A DNA stretch of 64,000 nt from Pholis gunnellus. Taxonomy: Eukaryota > Chordata > Actinopteri > Perciformes > Pholidae. The DNA is taken from positions 1,457,501-1,521,500 of the forward strand of contig OU342809.1 in NCBI GenBank assembly GCA_910591455.2, read 5' to 3'. A program made the translations under genes and the position numbers. The notes under the pieces are model-generated. The model did not search any database and had not been told where the DNA came from. It saw only the letters and a program-made list of their open reading frames with translations. This document shows, piece by piece, positions 13,101 through 26,952 of this stretch (positions within the stretch are counted from its first letter, which is position 1; each line of letters starts with the position of its first letter).

Positions 13101-14580
13101 CTTTATTTACACTGTGGTGGTTAACAGTAAACTTTATTTACACTCTGGTGGTTAACGTTAAACTTTATTTACACTCTGGTGGTTAACGTTAAACTTTATT
13201 TACACTCTGGTGGTTAACGTTAAACTTTATTTACACTCTGGTGGTTAACGTTAAACTTTATTTACACTCTGGTGGTTAACGTTAAACTTCATTTACACTC
13301 TGGTGGTTAACGTTAAACTTTATTTACACTCTGGTGGTTAACGTTAAACTTCATTTACACTCTGGTGGTTAACGTTAAACTTTATTTACACTCTGGTGGT
13401 TAACGTTAAACTTCATTTACACTCTGGTGGTTAACGTTAAACTTTATTTACACTCTGGTGGTTAACGTTAAACTTTATTTACACTCTGATGGTTAACGTT
13501 AAAACTTTATTTACACTCTGGTGGTTAACATTAAACTTTATTTACACTCTGATGGTTAACATTAAACTTTATTTACACTCTGGTGGTTAACGTTAAACTT
13601 TATTTACACTCTGATGGTTAACGTTAAAACTTTATTTACACTCTGGTGGTTAACGTTAAACTTCATTTACACTCTGATGGTTAACGTTAAACTTCATTTA
13701 CACTCTGGTGGTTAACGTTAAACTTTATTTACACTCTGGTGGTTAACGTTAAACTTCATTTACACTCTGGTGGTTAACGTTAAACTTTATTTACACTCTG
13801 ATGGTTAACGTTAAACTTTATTTACACTCTGGTGGTTAACATTAAACTTTATTTACACTGTGATGGTTAACGTTAAACTTTATTTACACTCTGGTGGTTA
13901 ACGTTAAACTTTATTTACACTCTGGTGGTTAACGTTAAACTTCATTTACACTCTGGTGGTTAACGTTAAACTTTATTTACACTCTGGTGGTTAACGTTAA
14001 ACTTTATTTACACTCTGGTGGTTAACGTTAAACTTTATTTACACTCTGGTGGTTAACGTTAAACTTTATTTACACTCTGATGGTTAACGTTAAACTTTAT
14101 TTAACATTAAACTTTATTTACACTCTGGTGCTTAACATTAAACTTTATTTACACTCTGATGGTTAACATTAAACTTTATTTACACTCTGATGGTTAACAT
14201 TAAACTTTATTTACACTCTGATGGTTAACATTAAACTTTATTTACACTGGTGGTTAACATTAAACTTTATTTACACTCTGATGGTTAACATTAAACTTTA
14301 TTTACACTCTGGTGGTTAACATTAAACTTTATTTACACTCTGGTGGTTAACATTAAACTTTATTTACACTCTGGTGGTTAACATTAAACTTTATTTACAC
14401 TCTGGTGGTTAACATTAAACTTTATTTACACTCTGATGGTTAACATTAAACTTTATTTACACTCTGGTGGTTAACATTAAACTTTATTTACACTCTGATG
14501 GTTAACATTAAACTTTATTTACACTCTGGTGGTTAACATTAAACTTTATTTACACTCTGGTGGTTAACATTAAACTTTAC
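13098..14580. repeat. 31-bp minisatellite, about 48 units
   Basis: Unit begins AACTTTATTTACACTCTGGT and ends GGTTAACGTTA (31 bp). Units left of about 14,100 mostly carry TTAACGTTAA; those to the right carry TTAACATTAA. Minor GGTGG/GATGG and TTTATT/TTCATT variants; an irregular unit sits at 14096-14115. Confidence 0.97.
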
Positions 14581-15459
14581 TAAAGAGCAGAGTGTGATGT
14601 TGTGAATCTTTATGGTGTTCGTGTCTGCTCGATCTCTTCAGAGCTCTGTCCTCATTTGGAACATTACAAAAATGAACGCTGGCGCTCAGAAAAAGACGAT
14701 AAAAGTTCACTACTTAGCTCATCACCAGTTAGGACACAAAGTCATGGACAATATGCACAAACAATAGATATTTAAGAGGTCCATTTGTATCCAGTTTTGA
14801 CCGCCTCAGTACAGAAGTACGTCTTTGCACCTGATAACTAAAACGAAAGTAATAACTGCACGTTCATCTGCGTGCTGTGTTTACTGCCGGCTCAGACTTT
14901 ACACTTGACTTTGGTGTTTTCCTGTCTCAGTAACCTTAGCCTCCCTCCTCCTCCTCCTCCCTTTTGTCCTCGCTGACCCGAAATTTACATTCTTCACCAA
15001 TCCCCTTTAAGCTGGGAGACCAAGACGCTCTCATCCCCCCCGATCAAAACAGAGCTGTTGACACGTCCGACACAGTTTGAGCTCCTCGGCTCCTCTAATT
15101 GGCTCGCTGAGAGGAAAGAGATGTGTTGAGATGATCGGAGGGGGGAAAGAGCTAAGATGGCCGCCGGGACGGAGAACAGCTTCATTAGGAAAGGGAGGAG
15201 ATGGGGGGTCAAAGGTCAGGGAAGATGTGAGGAAGAACAAAACACCTGCTCCTAAAAACTACAATCTGGTTTAAATACTCAGGAGCTAATCGGCAGTTTG
15301 ACTCTAATATTATTTAATTATGACCAAGTATTTTTTATTAACATAGTGTTTTAAAGTAGAACTGCAATCTAAATACTTCATATTTCCTACTTCATGACTG
15401 TTAGCAGTTAGCCGCTAGCTAACAGCTCGTCTGCTGTTGATGCTCAGAGAGGCTTCATG

Positions 15460-15503
<44 letters not shown>

Positions 15504-15547
15504 TGCAGGACATCTGAAGCTTATCAAACATGATCGTTCCTCCTTCC

Positions 15548-15581
<34 letters not shown>

Positions 15582-16927
15582 ACCGTTAGATAGTTTAAAC
15601 TCTCCAGCTGTTGTTGAGGACTCTGATTTGTTACGTGAGGCGTTGAGTTGTTTGCAGAGCGTCTGTGAGTGTTCTTCAGCAGAGAAACATGGAGCACATT
15701 CATCATGGAACTGGTTTTCAAAATCATTTCAGTAGTTTTGTCGTTGAGAAGTTTTATTACTTCTGTTTGGTTGTTTGGTCGTCGACAGGTTTACGTCATA
15801 AAATCATGTCTTTGTGTTTGATTAAAGGCATTCAGTATTAGGAATACTGTTACTTTGCAGTATTGCTTTTTGAATTTGTTATTGAATAAAACACATTTTC
15901 CTTCATGTTTGGTGTGTTTTATGTATGTTTTGTAATAACGAGGAGTTTCAAAAACAACAACGAAGATCCGAGTCCCAGAAAGCCAAAGCCGAACACTCAC
16001 CCAGGGAACTGTAAATATGAAGTGATGCCCGCTTGACCATAGTTTTAAGGAAGTTCCATGGTTGACATTGAGGCTTTATATTTATTTTAGCGGCATTTTT
16101 GCCTAAAAAAAAAAGAAATTGGCAAACAAAATCTTTTTAAATTTTGCATTCTTAAGGTTGTAAATTCATGGAGGGACATTTGTGAGACAATTCAGTTTCC
16201 AGGATTATAGCAGAGGAGGAGGACCTCCAGAGAGCCTCTGAGCAAGGCAGCAGCGTTCACCTGCTGATGCATCTAGTTCCTGACGTGTCACATTTACTAG
16301 ATTAAATGAAATGTGATTGTTTTGTTGTTTTCATTAAGAGTGATAATAGATGCTGGATGCTGGACGGGGAGATACGGGGGAAATGAAATATCACAATATT
16401 CTTCATCAAACACCTGGTTTATGATGTCATCTCTACGTCACTCGTCCTCAGTCTAAATGAGGTCACTTCCTGTTCACTGGTAGGAAAAACACCATCATGA
16501 CAAAAGTCGTAATCCAAGATGGCCGAACTCGACGCTTCAAAACAACGGGTGACGTCATGACTATGCCCACTTCTAACATACAGTCTGTGATTAATATTAA
16601 TAATAATAAAATATATATATATATATATATATATTTAATTATTGTTAAGCACTTTGTAGCATAAAAGAAGAAGCTATACAAATGAAGATATTATTCTATA
16701 AAGGCAGTTATTTTTAATTTATTTTAAGGTTTGTACATAAAAGCCCGACAGCAACGATCCAGCAGCAGTTTAAATGTTTTTAGCTTTTACAGTCTGACGT
16801 CGTCTCCTGTAACTTCTTATGTTTTTTGACGTCTTTTTATCGTTCATTCTGTTTTCAGCTCTGTGAGAACAGAAGTTGGGCTGATGTTTTCATGTTCTGC
16901 TGCTGTGCTGAGGTACCACCGACCCTC

Positions 16928-16958
<31 letters not shown>

Positions 16959-17030
16959 TCTCATTATCCCGTGCAGATGTTCAGCACCGGGCCCTCGGCC
17001 GTATCAGGTGACCACAAATCTAATTGATAT
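14581..17030. other. Intergenic, no gene seen; AT and CT microsatellites
   Basis: (AT)n at 15462-15501, (CT)n at 15557-15581, (AT)n at about 16611-16636. A diverged 3' fragment of family R1 lies at about 16430-16585 (GTCACTTCCTGTTCACTGGT block). Confidence 0.55.
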
Positions 17031-17037
17031 CAAAACT

Positions 17038-17570
17038 GGGGGGGGGGGGGGGGGGAGCCTAAGCCCCTGTTCGCTCTCAGGTTACAGCCCGCTCTAAGCT
17101 CCGGGCCCCGAACTTCTGACGGCCACTTTCACCATGAAACATGCACTGTCCTCACTTCAAAGGAGGACAAAATCAAACCCAACTCGTCCCACCGCCACCT
17201 AGGAAGAACCCCCCCCCCCCAGAGCCGCCATGTTTCCACAGCGCTGCGACCCGTTTGACACTAACACGGGTTTCATCACGCTGGGGAGCGGAGGGGGCTT
17301 TTGTTTTGGCACGCCGAAACAAAAGCATTAATAAGCGAGTTTTAATACGGGGAAAAGGATCCGAGGCGAGGAATTACAACGCAGCTGAGAGGAGGGAATT
17401 GGAAAGCTTAAGGAGAGGATGTGATGGTAATGACTCTAAGGCCACATAATCCTCCCCATCTGGGCCACGCCGATTGTTTGATATGTTTATGGTTGATGAT
17501 CGGCACTAATAGCTTTCTTATTTTCTTATGGGATGGTTATGAATGGAGCCTGGGAAGTGTCTGCTGATTT
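17038..17570. other. G-run then unique, non-coding island
   Basis: G-run 17038-17056 and C-run 17209-17220 precede about 340 bp of unrepeated DNA (17225-17570) with balanced composition and no splice-bounded frame. Candidate conserved non-coding element. Confidence 0.25.
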
Positions 17571-17736
17571 GTTTTGTTTTCATTTTGTTTTGTGGCTCAG
17601 TTTCAGACGGGAGGAGCTTCTCTCTCTTTGAGGCGTCTGAAGTCAGACTGGAGGTGATTCTCACACACGGTGGGGTTGAGTGGAAGCAGATGGAGTTCTG
17701 TGTTTAGTGGGGATCCGGTTTGTCTGTCAGAGCGGA

Positions 17737-17793
17737 TTCCAAACCTGGTCCTGGACCCAAACCTGGTCCTGGACCCAAACCTGGTCCTGGACC
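17737..17793. repeat. 18-bp tandem repeat, three units
   Basis: CCAAACCTGGTCCTGGAC repeated three times. Confidence 0.95.
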
Positions 17794-18244
17794 AGCTGCT
17801 TCTCGAGATGTTCAGATAGTGTTTTATAACATTTGATACCGGTGTGTTAAAAACAACAACAATAATAATACTGATATAAGTAATAACAATGATGATAATA
17901 ATAATAATAACTATAATAAAAATGATAATAATAATAATATAACAATATTAATAATAAAAATACTCATAATATCAACTATTAACAGTAATGATGATGATGA
18001 TAATTGAAGATTGCTGTCATATCACAGAGTCTAGTCGCCTATTAATATTATATTAAACATTATATATTAAATATATTGTGTGGAGACGTCACACTGGGCT
18101 CTGATATTTCTAAATATTGTATAGACTTGAAGGTTTTAATATCTCATTAAACATTTATTATCTCTGTAAAGATGTAGTGGAGTAATGTCTGCACATCGCG
18201 TGTGTTGTTATCAAAGCTTCTCTTTGCTTTGTTGTTGTCAGCAC

Positions 18245-18355
18245 TGTTACCGTTGTTAGCACTGTTAGCACTGTTACCGTTGTTAGCACTGTTACCATTG
18301 TTAGCACTGTTAGCACTGTTACCGTTGTTAGCACTGTTAGCACTGTTAGCTGCTA
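18245..18355. repeat. 9-bp repeat GTTAGCACT/GTTACCGTT
   Basis: About 12 units of GTTAGCACT and GTTACCGTT (or GTTACCATT) in mixed order. Confidence 0.95.
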
Positions 18356-18399
18356 GTCTGCGACTCAGCCGTCACCATTTTGAGAGAAAAACTCGATAA

Positions 18400-21300
18400 A
18401 CTTTTCTGTTTAACTTGTTAAATGTTAAGATGTCAGGAACAAAGTTATTGTTAGGACTGTACTGGTATTATTAAGTACTCGTATTGGTACTACGTAGTGG
18501 AAAGTACTCAATTGTAAATACTTGTACTTGAGCTTGGTCTTAAAAAAAGTAGTATCGGAAATTCCAAAAATTCTAAATTTGACGTTATTTCCGTTGGAAA
18601 ATCTCTAACTGCTTTTGTTAAAAAAGGCCTTATTGTGATGATTGACAGGCCTATCAACAGTGGGCGGAGCTTAGCGAAGGTCAAAATCAAACCCCGAAGA
18701 CAGAAACAAAAATAAGCAGCACCGACTAGTTTTAAATAAAGCTTCTTTTTTTATTTCTAAAGGTTTGCTGTTCAGCAGGAGCCCCAAATATCTGATGCCA
18801 GAGTGGTGTTCTCGAACACACCTCCAGAAATAGTGCTGCATTTAAAATGATTATTATAGCGCAGTGAACCGAGTGACATGTAATCTCCTGACTTCTGCTC
18901 ATGTTCAGTGAATTTATTCATTTGTTCACGAGTCATTACAGGGAACATTTTTGCCTTAATCGTTTACCATTATTATACGTAACATCGGTGAAAAAAGGCT
19001 TTGTTTTGGTGCATTCAAGGACACACTAATATCTGAGTTTTGACCCTTTCTGATGGAAGAAACAACTAAATTATTCCCGTCAAAACATGTTTACTTATAA
19101 TCTGTCTCCCGGGTTTGATTTACTGACATCATGTCACTGATACAGTGCTTTTAAAGGGGCCTCACAAGTCAGAGTGTTCCTGAACGCACCATCTGAAAAT
19201 GTAATTTGAAATGTAATTATCTATTTTTAAGGTCGACCTTTGCACAAATGAACTGAAAAACTTTACACTTCAAAAAAATGTGCGAGTGTGGATCCAGGAG
19301 TATTCTGGGATGTTCCCCGCTGGGTTCGGTTTCATCTCTGTGGTTTCCCTTTGGCCTACTTGTTTGATGGATGACTTTATGACGCTATTTCAGTCTGGAG
19401 CGTCACACCGAGGGTCCGGCTGCCCGGGTATGAGACCTTTTCTCTGGGTATATCGGGGCAGGAAGAGATGCGTCAGGACCAGTTTGATGAATCTATGGGG
19501 GGGGGGGGGGGGGGGTCGGCTGCGTCATCAAAAAATACCGACTACCTTTGTTCCACGGGTCGTATTTCTCTTCTCATAAACACGGAGGCTTACTCTCCTC
19601 TTCTTGTGCTCGAAATAACAAATGATGCATGTTTAGTGGAAGCCAGAATAGAGCGCTAACGTATTTTTGTAGGCTAACAGGAAGTTAGCATCACACTGGT
19701 TCCCCTCCACAAAAAAGCTAATGGGATTCTTTCATTTGATTTTGGATTATTGTAGAAAATAACCTTGTTCAGGATGAAGATAATCTTCACTATTGAACTC
19801 CACCTTTATGATGTTTGAAGTGTAGCTTAACAAGCTCAAACCAGGAAGTGAACAAATACGGACTCATTTCTGGTTTCAGGTCTCTATAAAGCAATTTAAC
19901 AATATTTCTAGTTATATAAAAAAAATATAAACATAAAAGAGATATTAACAACAACAAAACTATAAACTCTAGATATCATAGTTTGTAATATATGATAAAT
20001 GATTCTTGGTACCAGCTGTCCGCCGCACAATTTATTCATTAATGACCTTCCATATGTGTGTGTTACTAACAAACAGAATGATGGTATGAAGTCAGATTAC
20101 ATCCACTCGTATCACATGCGAGTCTTCCAACATGTAAGATGAACCCGGGATAGAATCCTCCTCCGTTAACGGAACAACCCGACATGTGTTTTTGTGATTC
20201 TCTCTGCCGGGGAGTCGTTTGGGATGAAGTGTGTCAGCGAAATACCTGAAATGTAAAATGAGAGAGCGGTTTGTGTCTGAGCCAAATATCGAAGAGCGTC
20301 ACAAATCATCTCTCCGAGAGGCGTTTGAGTGCTGCTCGTTCAGCAGGACGCCGGTGGTGTTTGTGTAGGACGATGCTGATACACGGACATACCAGGAATA
20401 GTTTGTCCAGTTGATGTTTATTAAGGATCAACGTTTGTTTTGTCACTTACTCTTACTTTTAAACAGAGAACATAGTTTAAGGTTTATTTCTGATGGAATG
20501 GAGTATTTTTATATTTATTTTACAATATTCAGAAACAGCTGCAAGCAGGAATTTAATTTAAAAGAAATGGAAGAAAGAAATAAAGTTAGATAGCAAAGAG
20601 GTTTTTGCTGTATCATGGACAAACATATTCTTTTGGTTTGATTTTATTAAAATAAAACTATTGTACAATAACAAAGCTCACCAAAATAAGAAATTAAATA
20701 CAGACATACACAAATAAAGAAAAACAGAAATGTAAAACAAATACACAGAAGCAGAAGAGTTTAGTGAACAAAATAAATGAAACGTTTGAACACAAACATG
20801 AAGGATGTCACAAAACCAGATACTAAAACCAGTGAAATTCAACAATTCTCGATACCCAATTCCACATCACGGTAAAAAAGAAAACTACAAATCTCATGTA
20901 CTTCAACATCCGCTCCTTTATTATCGTTAACGTACTGCTAATGTATTATTAATCCCCGATTCCTGGAATGCGCTGCCCACCGGCTGCTAACGGCTAACAG
21001 CTAACAGCTAACGTTAACGAGCTCTCCTGCAGATTTCAGCACAGATTTGTTGTTCACAACATTATAAAGGAAGTTTTCTCTATCGTCTCAAGTCCTGATC
21101 CCGATCATCAGGATCTACCGTAGAAAAACGAGTACCGTCGCGTTTTCAGAACTTTTGGCATCGACTTTGGCGCCGAAGCTTCGGTTTCCGGTGACATCTT
21201 TAAAACGAGGATAAAACGAGGTTTAGAGATGCAAATAAACCCCAAAACATCCTGACTTTTCAAACTCAACAAACACTGGATTCTACATTTCCCATAATGC

Positions 21301-21500
21301 ATCTTTTTGTTGGACCCTCTTCTGTGCCTGGAAAACACAAACATGTTCAGACATGCTTTTGTGTCGACTGTTATCTGAAGCTTTATTTAGACTTTAACAA
21401 CCTCACAGTTTGAATCCAGAGACTCAGTAGCAGCTCAGTGTTTCCCCCTAGAGGAGGAGCTGAGCACTGCAGCCGGCTTCACGGGTCCTCTGGCATGCTG
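18400..21500. other. Intergenic, no gene seen
   Basis: AT-rich unique DNA; G-run at 19497-19515; a less AT-rich stretch at about 20130-20400 that could be regulatory. Frames here are short and unsupported. Confidence 0.5.
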
Positions 21501-21769
21501 GTAAATGTGTCCACTAATGCTCAGTAAGACCAAGGACACGCTGGGAATGTGTGACACACACACACACACATACTCTGCAGGCCTCTCTCTGGGTTTATCA
21601 GTCCGAGACACGGGGACGAAATGTTTTGTCTGAATTTAAATTGAAAGAATCCTGAATCTGAGCTGAGACACCTGAACGTCTCGTCACTCTGGTACCTGAC
21701 CTGCAGTTATGTGTGTTTTTATTCAGACGTTCTATGAAGCATGAAGTAACATCTAATCAGTCATTTTCT

Positions 21770-21860
21770 CTGCTGGAGGTTCTGGGTCTGTCCACGGTGG
21801 ACCGGTCTCTACTGGAGGATCTGGGTCTGTCCACGGTGGACCGGGTCTCTGCTGGAGGAT
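21770..21860. repeat. Tandem duplication of about 39-41 bp
   Basis: Two copies of the block starting CTGGGTCTGTCCACGGTGGA, followed by a partial CTGGAGGATCTGG. Confidence 0.85.
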
Positions 21861-22252
21861 CTGGTTCACCAGAGGAGCTCTTTGAGTTACCTCTGTGATG
21901 TCATTTCAAATCTAACGATCTGATTGGACAGAAGTTACTTTCAACGGCAGCCAACTGATAACAAGCCACACGACCTCATCAACCCCAACACACACACACA
22001 CGCTGCTATAAAACCTCTGGCAGCCTCCACCTGCCCCCCCCCTCCGATTGCACATCATGCCAACACTGGTATGTGTGTGTGTGTATGTGTGTGTGTGTGT
22101 GTTCAGGTGTCCATCTTGTTTTTTCATTCGCTCCGTGACATTTGTTCCTGCAGCTGAACATGTGCAGGACAATTTCTCGATTCTTCCAGCAGCGGACAGC
22201 TGCGGCGTGAATTACAGTAAAGCTGCTGCTTTTTGGGGGGATTAGGCTGCTG

Positions 22253-22293
<41 letters not shown>

Positions 22294-25200
22294 TCCTGGG
22301 ACGCGTTAACCCCGTGCAGTCAGAGGTCCTCCAGGTCCTGGACCAGGATCTGAACGTTTAACTGTCTTTCTAACTCTTTAAACATTACTTTTATCTTTTT
22401 ACCCAAACAAAAACTAAAGAAGAAGTTCTGCCCATTGACTTCCATTCAAAGTCACTTTTCATGACTTCATGTTCCACAAACTGAGTCGGTTTATTGTGTT
22501 TGAAGTGAACCTTCTCCAGAGTACGTTCACTTAGACTTGACCTCTGAGCGGTGAACCCAGCAGCTGTGGAGACTTCATGAAATACACACATTTGTGTTTT
22601 ATGTGTAAACTTAGTGAGAGTTTGGAAGAACAAGTTATGATTCACGTTAGAAAAAGAACGAGTTTCATTCAGACGGAAGTTAAACGTTTGATGTTTGATC
22701 TGTGTGACTTCATAACAACCTCGACTTCATGATTTTATATCTTTGAATCTCAGAATAATCAAATAACAAAACCGTCAGTTCTCTGATCTTTTAGTCGGGA
22801 TCTTAAAACTATCTGTGACGTTTGATCCTGTGGGTTTGAGATGATGTGACGTCTGACAAAAAAAAGAATGAAACCAAAGAGGCAGAAGATCCAACAACAC
22901 GACTCCACGTTCAGATGGATTTCTATTCTTGTTCAGCGTTTTAGTGCTGCTGCAGTGACATCACTTCCTGTGTCGGATTAATGTGACAAATCACATGATG
23001 TCACACGTCTGTACGGAGAGAGACGTGTCAGTGATTCAGGGTTTAATGTCTCTGAGCTCAGGATTTGCTTCGGTGAATCTTTATTTATTTATTTTACATT
23101 GATTTCAACAGGAAGACGCTTTAAAAAACCCCGAAACTCGTGCAGAGTAAGGAGACACCGAGCAGCAGAGAGGGGGATTTCCTTCCGTGAGTTCAGAGTC
23201 TTGAGCGTCGGGCCAAGTCGCAATCCTTTTGAGTGACGGTCTGAAGAAAGAGAGCTCGATGTGGTCCGTTTGTTCTGACTCCATGATGCTGTTTCCAGCA
23301 TCATGGAGTCACGAGCGTCTTGTTGTCGTCTCTGTTCAGCTCGATACAGTGAAGATCAACCTCCAGTATGTCATGAACAACAGTGAGACGTAACAACTAG
23401 AGCTCCATGGATGAGGCGTTCAGGGTTCTTGGTGTACGTCAGCATGAACAACACGCTCCGGTTAACGTAGGAACAGCTCCGTAGTTTGTCCGGCAGAGAG
23501 CGCTGAATGTAAGATGTTCTGCTCAGTGTGGGTCTCGTTTCACAATGAAAGCTTCATTCATACGCCGGCACGACAGCATCGCGTCATCATGGCCCGCACG
23601 TGTTTTGCGTGAATGCTTCGCCAGTGGTCACTTTAGTTTACATAAATATAATAATATAATGAATCCTTTGACCTGACAGTGACTTGTATACTACATTTTA
23701 CCTCTAGATGTTGCATTTGACTCAGCAGCTGTTGACCATGATGAGACTGGGAGCCCGTTAATGAGAGAGTAGACACTAGTAGCTCCTTAAGTGTGTGAAG
23801 AAACAAACATTATTTGGGAGTAAGCTGGATGTAAAGCTGTGGGGACAGGTTGCTTTCTTTAATTTGTCAGTACGTGTTATAATTGACAAGGTTTTATTCA
23901 TAATCAAACCGGTTTAAGACCCGACAAACCCATAAATGGAACGCAACGCTAATTTATTGCACGTCGAGATTGCAAACAAAGTCATTGCAAAGATGCAAAT
24001 GAGAGCGAAATCACGCCGGGCGGAGCGAATGAGGCGAATGACGCAACGCAAATAACGCAAGTGCACAAACTTTGAGCAAAAGCGTTGAGATTCTCCTCCT
24101 GTCGTCACTGACGTTATTGAATCTGAAGCTATGGAGGAAAATAATATCGTATCCGTCTGTGTTCACATTAGCAGAGACCGGACGACACTGTGTTTAAATA
24201 TGTGTGTAAACTATAGACTGTCTATGGTACCGACAATAAAGCTACTCACGTATTTACGCCTAGATGACGTTATGTTGAGTGTTGATGGAGCTGCTACAAT
24301 GTTAGCATAGCTTAGCACCGATAGATCCAAAAACCATTCAGAAAGTTGTTGACTTGTCGTCTTCAGGGGAGAACTAACAAAACATGAATTCAGACTTTTT
24401 ACAAATCGGCATCATTATGTAGTTATTTCAGCGTCGCTTTTTATCCGTTTATTGCAGTTAAATCACAGCAAAATAGTTTACTTCAGACTTTCTTTGCTCA
24501 TTTGTTAAAACATATTGACACAAGTATTCAGAACCTTTTCCTCCCATTCCTCCTGATCATCTTTGTTTCCTGTGTTATATTGATCACATGATTTCTTCAT
24601 GATGTCTCACCGCTGAACCATTCAGTGTCCGGTTCAAACATTCAAAACGTGACGAACACGAGAAACATTCTAACAGTGAAACCGAGTCATCGCCTCCGTG
24701 AGTAGACCGACGCTCTGATTCAGTCTGCAGGAATCTGAGGAGGACGGACGACATGTGGTCAACACACTTCAGCCTCTTTATTGTTCAAAGACTCACAACT
24801 TTATTTCATGTGTCGGTTGACACAAGAAAAACACACCAACCGCACACACACACACACACGGTGGAGTGATCTGGTCTCTCCTTCGTCCTCTTAAACCTCC
24901 ACACGCGTTTGGTTTCCATTAAAAAGGAAAGCACCACAGAAGAAGACTCCTTTAGTGAGGACGCAAAGACGTTATGTCTCCCGACTGAAACGCAACACGC
25001 TCTGGCTTCTTTAACGGGCGAATGAAACCTCATCAGCTGTGAAAAGCTCTTTTGTTTTCCTGCTGATTTGTTTATCGAGGACTCGCCTCACAAGTGGAAA
25101 ACCATCTGTTTGTGTGTTTGAGACGTGTTGTTTTTCTCCGAGCGCCACGCCGTCCCAAAGCTTAACGGCCTTTTATTCTTTAACGAGACGTTTTTTAACG

Positions 25201-25430
25201 CGCCGGGCGAGTGGCCGACACGAGGACGAGTTTACGAGCGACCACACAGGGAGGAAGCTTTAACGGCCTCCGAAGACACCGAGACAAAGAGGTGGAGTAT
25301 GAGGATCAGGTAGACGTTGGCGTCTCTGTGGTGATGTTTAAGGTTTTAACAGACGGACAACTGCTGCTGTTAGGAAGGTCAAAACTCATCGGGTAGTCAG
25401 AGCCGGAGTGACCTTTTCCTCTTCGGGCAG
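21861..25430. other. Intergenic, no gene seen
   Basis: GT tracts at 22071-22102 and 22255-22292, CA at 24843-24860, and a perfect hairpin at 23277-23310. A stretch at 25130-25300 is CpG-rich. No exon recognised. Confidence 0.5.
23277..23310. repeat. Perfect 15-bp inverted repeat, 4-nt loop
   Basis: GACTCCATGATGCTG, loop TTTC, then its exact reverse complement. Too short for a typical miRNA precursor and the flanks do not extend the stem. Confidence 0.9.
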
Positions 25431-26952
25431 GACGTCCACAAAGACGTCCACAAAGACGTCCAAAAAGACGTCCAAAAAGACGTCCAAAAAGACGTCCACA
25501 AAGACGTCCACAAAGACGTCCAAAAAGACGCCCACAAAGACGTCCACAAAGACGTCCACAAAGACGTCCAAAAAGACGTCCAAAAAGACGTCCACAAAGA
25601 CGTCCACAAAGACGTCCAAAAAGACGCCCACAAAGACGTCCACAAAGACGCTCACAAAGACGTCCAAAAAGACGCCCACAAAGACGTCCAAAAAGACGTC
25701 CACAAAGACGTCCAAAAAGATGCCCACAAAGACGTCCAAAAAGACGTCCACAAAGACATCCACAAAGACGTCCACAAAGACGTCCAAAAAGATGCCCACA
25801 AAGACGTCCAAAAAGACGTCCAAAAAGACGTCCACAAAGACGTCCAAAAAGACGTCCACAAAGACGCCCAAAAAGACGTCCAAAAAGACGTCCACAAAGA
25901 CGCTCACAAAGACGTCCAAAAAGACGTCCACAAAGACGTCCACAAAGACGTCCAAAAAAACGTCCAAAAAGACGTCCACAAAGACGCTCACAAAGACGTC
26001 CACAAAGACGCCCACAAAGACGTCCAAAAAGACGTCCAAAAAGACGCCCACAAAGACGCCCAAAAAGACGCCCACAAAGACGTCCACAAAGACGTCCACA
26101 AAGACATCCACAAAGACGTCCACAAAGACGTCCAAAAAGATGCCCACAAAGACGTCCAAAAAGACGTCCAAAAAGACGTCCACAAAGACGTCCAAAAAGA
26201 CGTCCACAAAGACGCCCACAAAGACGCCCAAAAAGACGTCCACAAAGACGCTCACAAAGACGTCCAAAAAGATGCCCACAAAGACGTCCAAAAAGACGTC
26301 CAAAAAGATGCCCACAAAGACGTCCAAAAAGACGTCCAAAAAGACGCCCACAAAGACGTCCAAAAAGACGTCCAAAAAGACGCCCACAAAGACGCCCAAA
26401 AAGACGCCCACAAAGACGTCCACAAAGACGCTCACAAAGACGTCCAAAAAGACGCCCACAAAGACGTCCAAAAAGACGCCCACAAAGACGTCCAAAAAGA
26501 CATCCACAAAGACATCCACAAAGACGTCCACAAAGACGTCCAAAAAGATGCCCACAAAGACGTCCAAAAAGACGTCCAAAAAGACGTCCACAAAGACGTC
26601 CAAAAAGACGTCCACAAAGACGCCCACAAAGACGTCCAAAAAGACATCCACAAAGACGTCCACAAAGACGTCCACAAAGACGTCCAAAAAGATGCCCACA
26701 AAGACGTCCAAAAAGACGTCCACAAAGACGTCCAAAAAGACGTCCACAAAGACGTCCACAAAGACGTCCAAAAAAACGTCCAAAAAGACGTCCACAAAGA
26801 CGCTCACAAAGACGTCCACAAAGACGCCCACAAAGACGTCCAAAAAGACGTCCAAAAAGACGTCCAAAAAGACGTCCACAAAGACGCCCAAAAAGACGTC
26901 CAAAAAGACGTCCACAAAGACGCCCACAAAGACGTCCACAAAGACGCTCACA
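25431..26952. repeat. 12-bp minisatellite, about 127 units
   Basis: Unit AAGACGTCCACA or AAGACGTCCAAA, with variants AAGACGCCCACA, AAGATGCCCACA, AAGACGCTCACA and AAGACATCCACA. The period stays at 12 across 1.5 kb, so five frames are open for over 80 residues (up to 561). Those frames have no start context, no family match and no unit-independent sequence. Longer blocks of units recur in the same order, i.e. a higher-order structure. Confidence 0.97.

Noticed and set aside
13098..14580. CRISPR-like repeat array
   Set aside because: Units are contiguous with no unique spacers, and the genome is vertebrate.
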